From Synergistaceae bacterium (GTDB taxonomy: Bacteria; Synergistota; Synergistia; Synergistales; Synergistaceae), in contig JAISRP010000237.1 in NCBI GenBank assembly GCA_031273585.1, positions 1 to 7,522 on the forward strand: DNA of 7,522 nt. Reading direction: 5' to 3'. Positions 6,807-7,522 of the stretch are shown one piece after another (within the stretch, counting starts at the first letter, position 1; each line of letters begins with the position of its first letter). Under the pieces are notes generated by a model. The model had not been told where the DNA came from. It ran no database searches and worked only from the letters and a program-made list of their open reading frames with translations. Both the position numbers and the translations under genes were made by a program.

Positions 6807-7499
6807 ATGATCGAAGAACTCAAAAAACAGGTCTACGAAAGCAACATGGCCCTGCCAAAGCACGGGCTCGTAACGTTTACCTGGGGCAACGCGTCGGGAA
6901 TCGACAGGGCATCCGGGCTGGTTGTCATCAAGCCGTCCGGCGTGGAGTACGACCGTCTGTCCCAGGACGACATGGTCGTAATCGACCTGGACGGGCGTCA
7001 GGTCGAGGGAGAATCGAGGCCGTCGTCCGACACGGCGACTCACCTGACGCTGTACCGCGCGTTTCCCGAGGTCGGTGGAGTAGTACACACCCACAGCAGG
7101 TGGGCGACGATCTTCGCTCAGGCGGGACGTGGAATTCCCGCGCTCGGGACGACCCACGCCGATTACTTTTACGGCGAGATACCCTGCACAAGGCGTATGA
7201 CGCCAGAGGAGATAGCCGGCGAGTACGAACGCGAGACCGGCGCGGTAATCGTCGAGCGCTTCCGCGAGATCTCAGTCTGCGAAGTGCCCGCCGTTCTGGT
7301 GTACAGCCACGGTCCCTTCGCGTGGGGCGGGGACGCTCACGAGGCCGTCCACAACGCGGTAGTCCTGGAGGAGGTCGCGATGATGGCCTGGCACAGCATG
7401 TCACTAATCGGGCGGTCCGTGACGCCGATGCAGCCGGAGCTGCTGGACAGGCATTTTTTGCGCAAACACGGACCCGGAGCCTACTATGGGCAGAGGTGA
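6807..7499 (+). CDS. araD: L-ribulose-5-phosphate 4-epimerase (AraD/UlaF/SgbE family)
   Basis: Cytoplasmic class II aldolase-family epimerase that converts L-ribulose 5-phosphate to D-xylulose 5-phosphate, the entry point to the pentose phosphate pathway. It has 230 residues against 231 in E. coli AraD and aligns nearly end to end with an offset of one or two. Zinc-site residues H94, H96 and H168 are present. D75 of the SSDT motif matches E. coli D76, and the catalytic pair D119 and Y227 matches E. coli D120 and Y229. Other signatures are [14 protein letters not shown] (15-28), IKPSGVEYD (41-49), [17 protein letters not shown] and the C-terminal [16 protein letters not shown] at 6796-6800 lies six bases before the ATG. 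UlaF and SgbE cannot be told from AraD by sequence alone; the kinase upstream suggests a role in L-xylulose rather than L-arabinose use. Confidence 0.95.
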   Translation: MIEELKKQVYESNMALPKHGLVTFTWGNASGIDRASGLVVIKPSGVEYDRLSQDDMVVIDLDGRQVEGESRPSSDTATHLTLYRAFPEVGGVVHTHSRWATIFAQAGRGIPALGTTHADYFYGEIPCTRRMTPEEIAGEYERETGAVIVERFREISVCEVPAVLVYSHGPFAWGGDAHEAVHNAVVLEEVAMMAWHSMSLIGRSVTPMQPELLDRHFLRKHGPGAYYGQR

Positions 7500-7522
7500 G
7501 AGCGGCTATCGGCTCGGCCTCT
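7486..7522 (+). CDS. Start of an overlapping gene, possible L-xylulose-5-phosphate 3-epimerase (3' partial)
   Basis: An ATG at 7486 inside the end of the epimerase gene opens a frame that runs to the window edge, beginning [16 protein letters not shown] at 7476-7479 lies six bases before it, an ideal ribosome binding site, and the 14-base overlap is typical of coupled translation. Hexulose-phosphate 3-epimerases of the UlaE/SgbU type begin with a similar x-LG-(I/L)-YEKA stretch, and the next base (T) allows the expected Tyr. This enzyme would link L-xylulose 5-phosphate to L-ribulose 5-phosphate, the one step missing between kinase and 4-epimerase. With only twelve residues visible the start is likely, but the product is inferred from context. 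Confidence 0.5.
   Translation, partial: MGRGESGYRLGL

Overview
This window looks like one continuous plus-strand operon from a fairly GC-rich bacterium. It imports a sugar or sugar alcohol and breaks it down to a pentose phosphate. Genes are packed with gaps of about 2 to 70 bases. No terminator, transposon, RNA gene or CRISPR array is visible. ATA (Ile) and AGG/AGA (Arg) codons are frequent despite the GC-rich third positions. That pattern would suit groups such as Synergistota or GC-rich Clostridia, but the assignment is tentative because there is no phylogenetic marker here.

Bases 1-4100 encode the membrane and energy parts of a CUT1-type ABC importer: two MalF/MalG-like permeases (the first cut off by the left edge) and two different ATPases in tandem. 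The solute-binding protein is not present and would be expected upstream. Both ATPases carry glutamate instead of glutamine in the Q-loop. The second ATPase has an apparent -1 frameshift near base 3900 that separates its last ~66 residues from the rest of the protein.

Bases 4126-7522 encode the catabolic enzymes: a zinc-dependent medium-chain dehydrogenase closely resembling erythritol/L-threitol dehydrogenase (EltD), an FGGY kinase of the L-xylulose kinase (LyxK) type, and an L-ribulose-5-phosphate 4-epimerase (AraD/UlaF/SgbE). At the extreme right edge is the overlapping start of another gene, whose first residues and context fit an L-xylulose/L-ribulose-5-phosphate 3-epimerase (UlaE/SgbU).

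The most economical reading is a polyol route. A C5 polyol (L-arabitol or xylitol) enters through the ABC importer and is oxidised to L-xylulose. It is then phosphorylated to L-xylulose 5-phosphate, epimerised at C3 to L-ribulose 5-phosphate and at C4 to D-xylulose 5-phosphate, which joins the pentose phosphate pathway. The enzyme families are well supported. The exact substrate and the 3-epimerase call are inferences.
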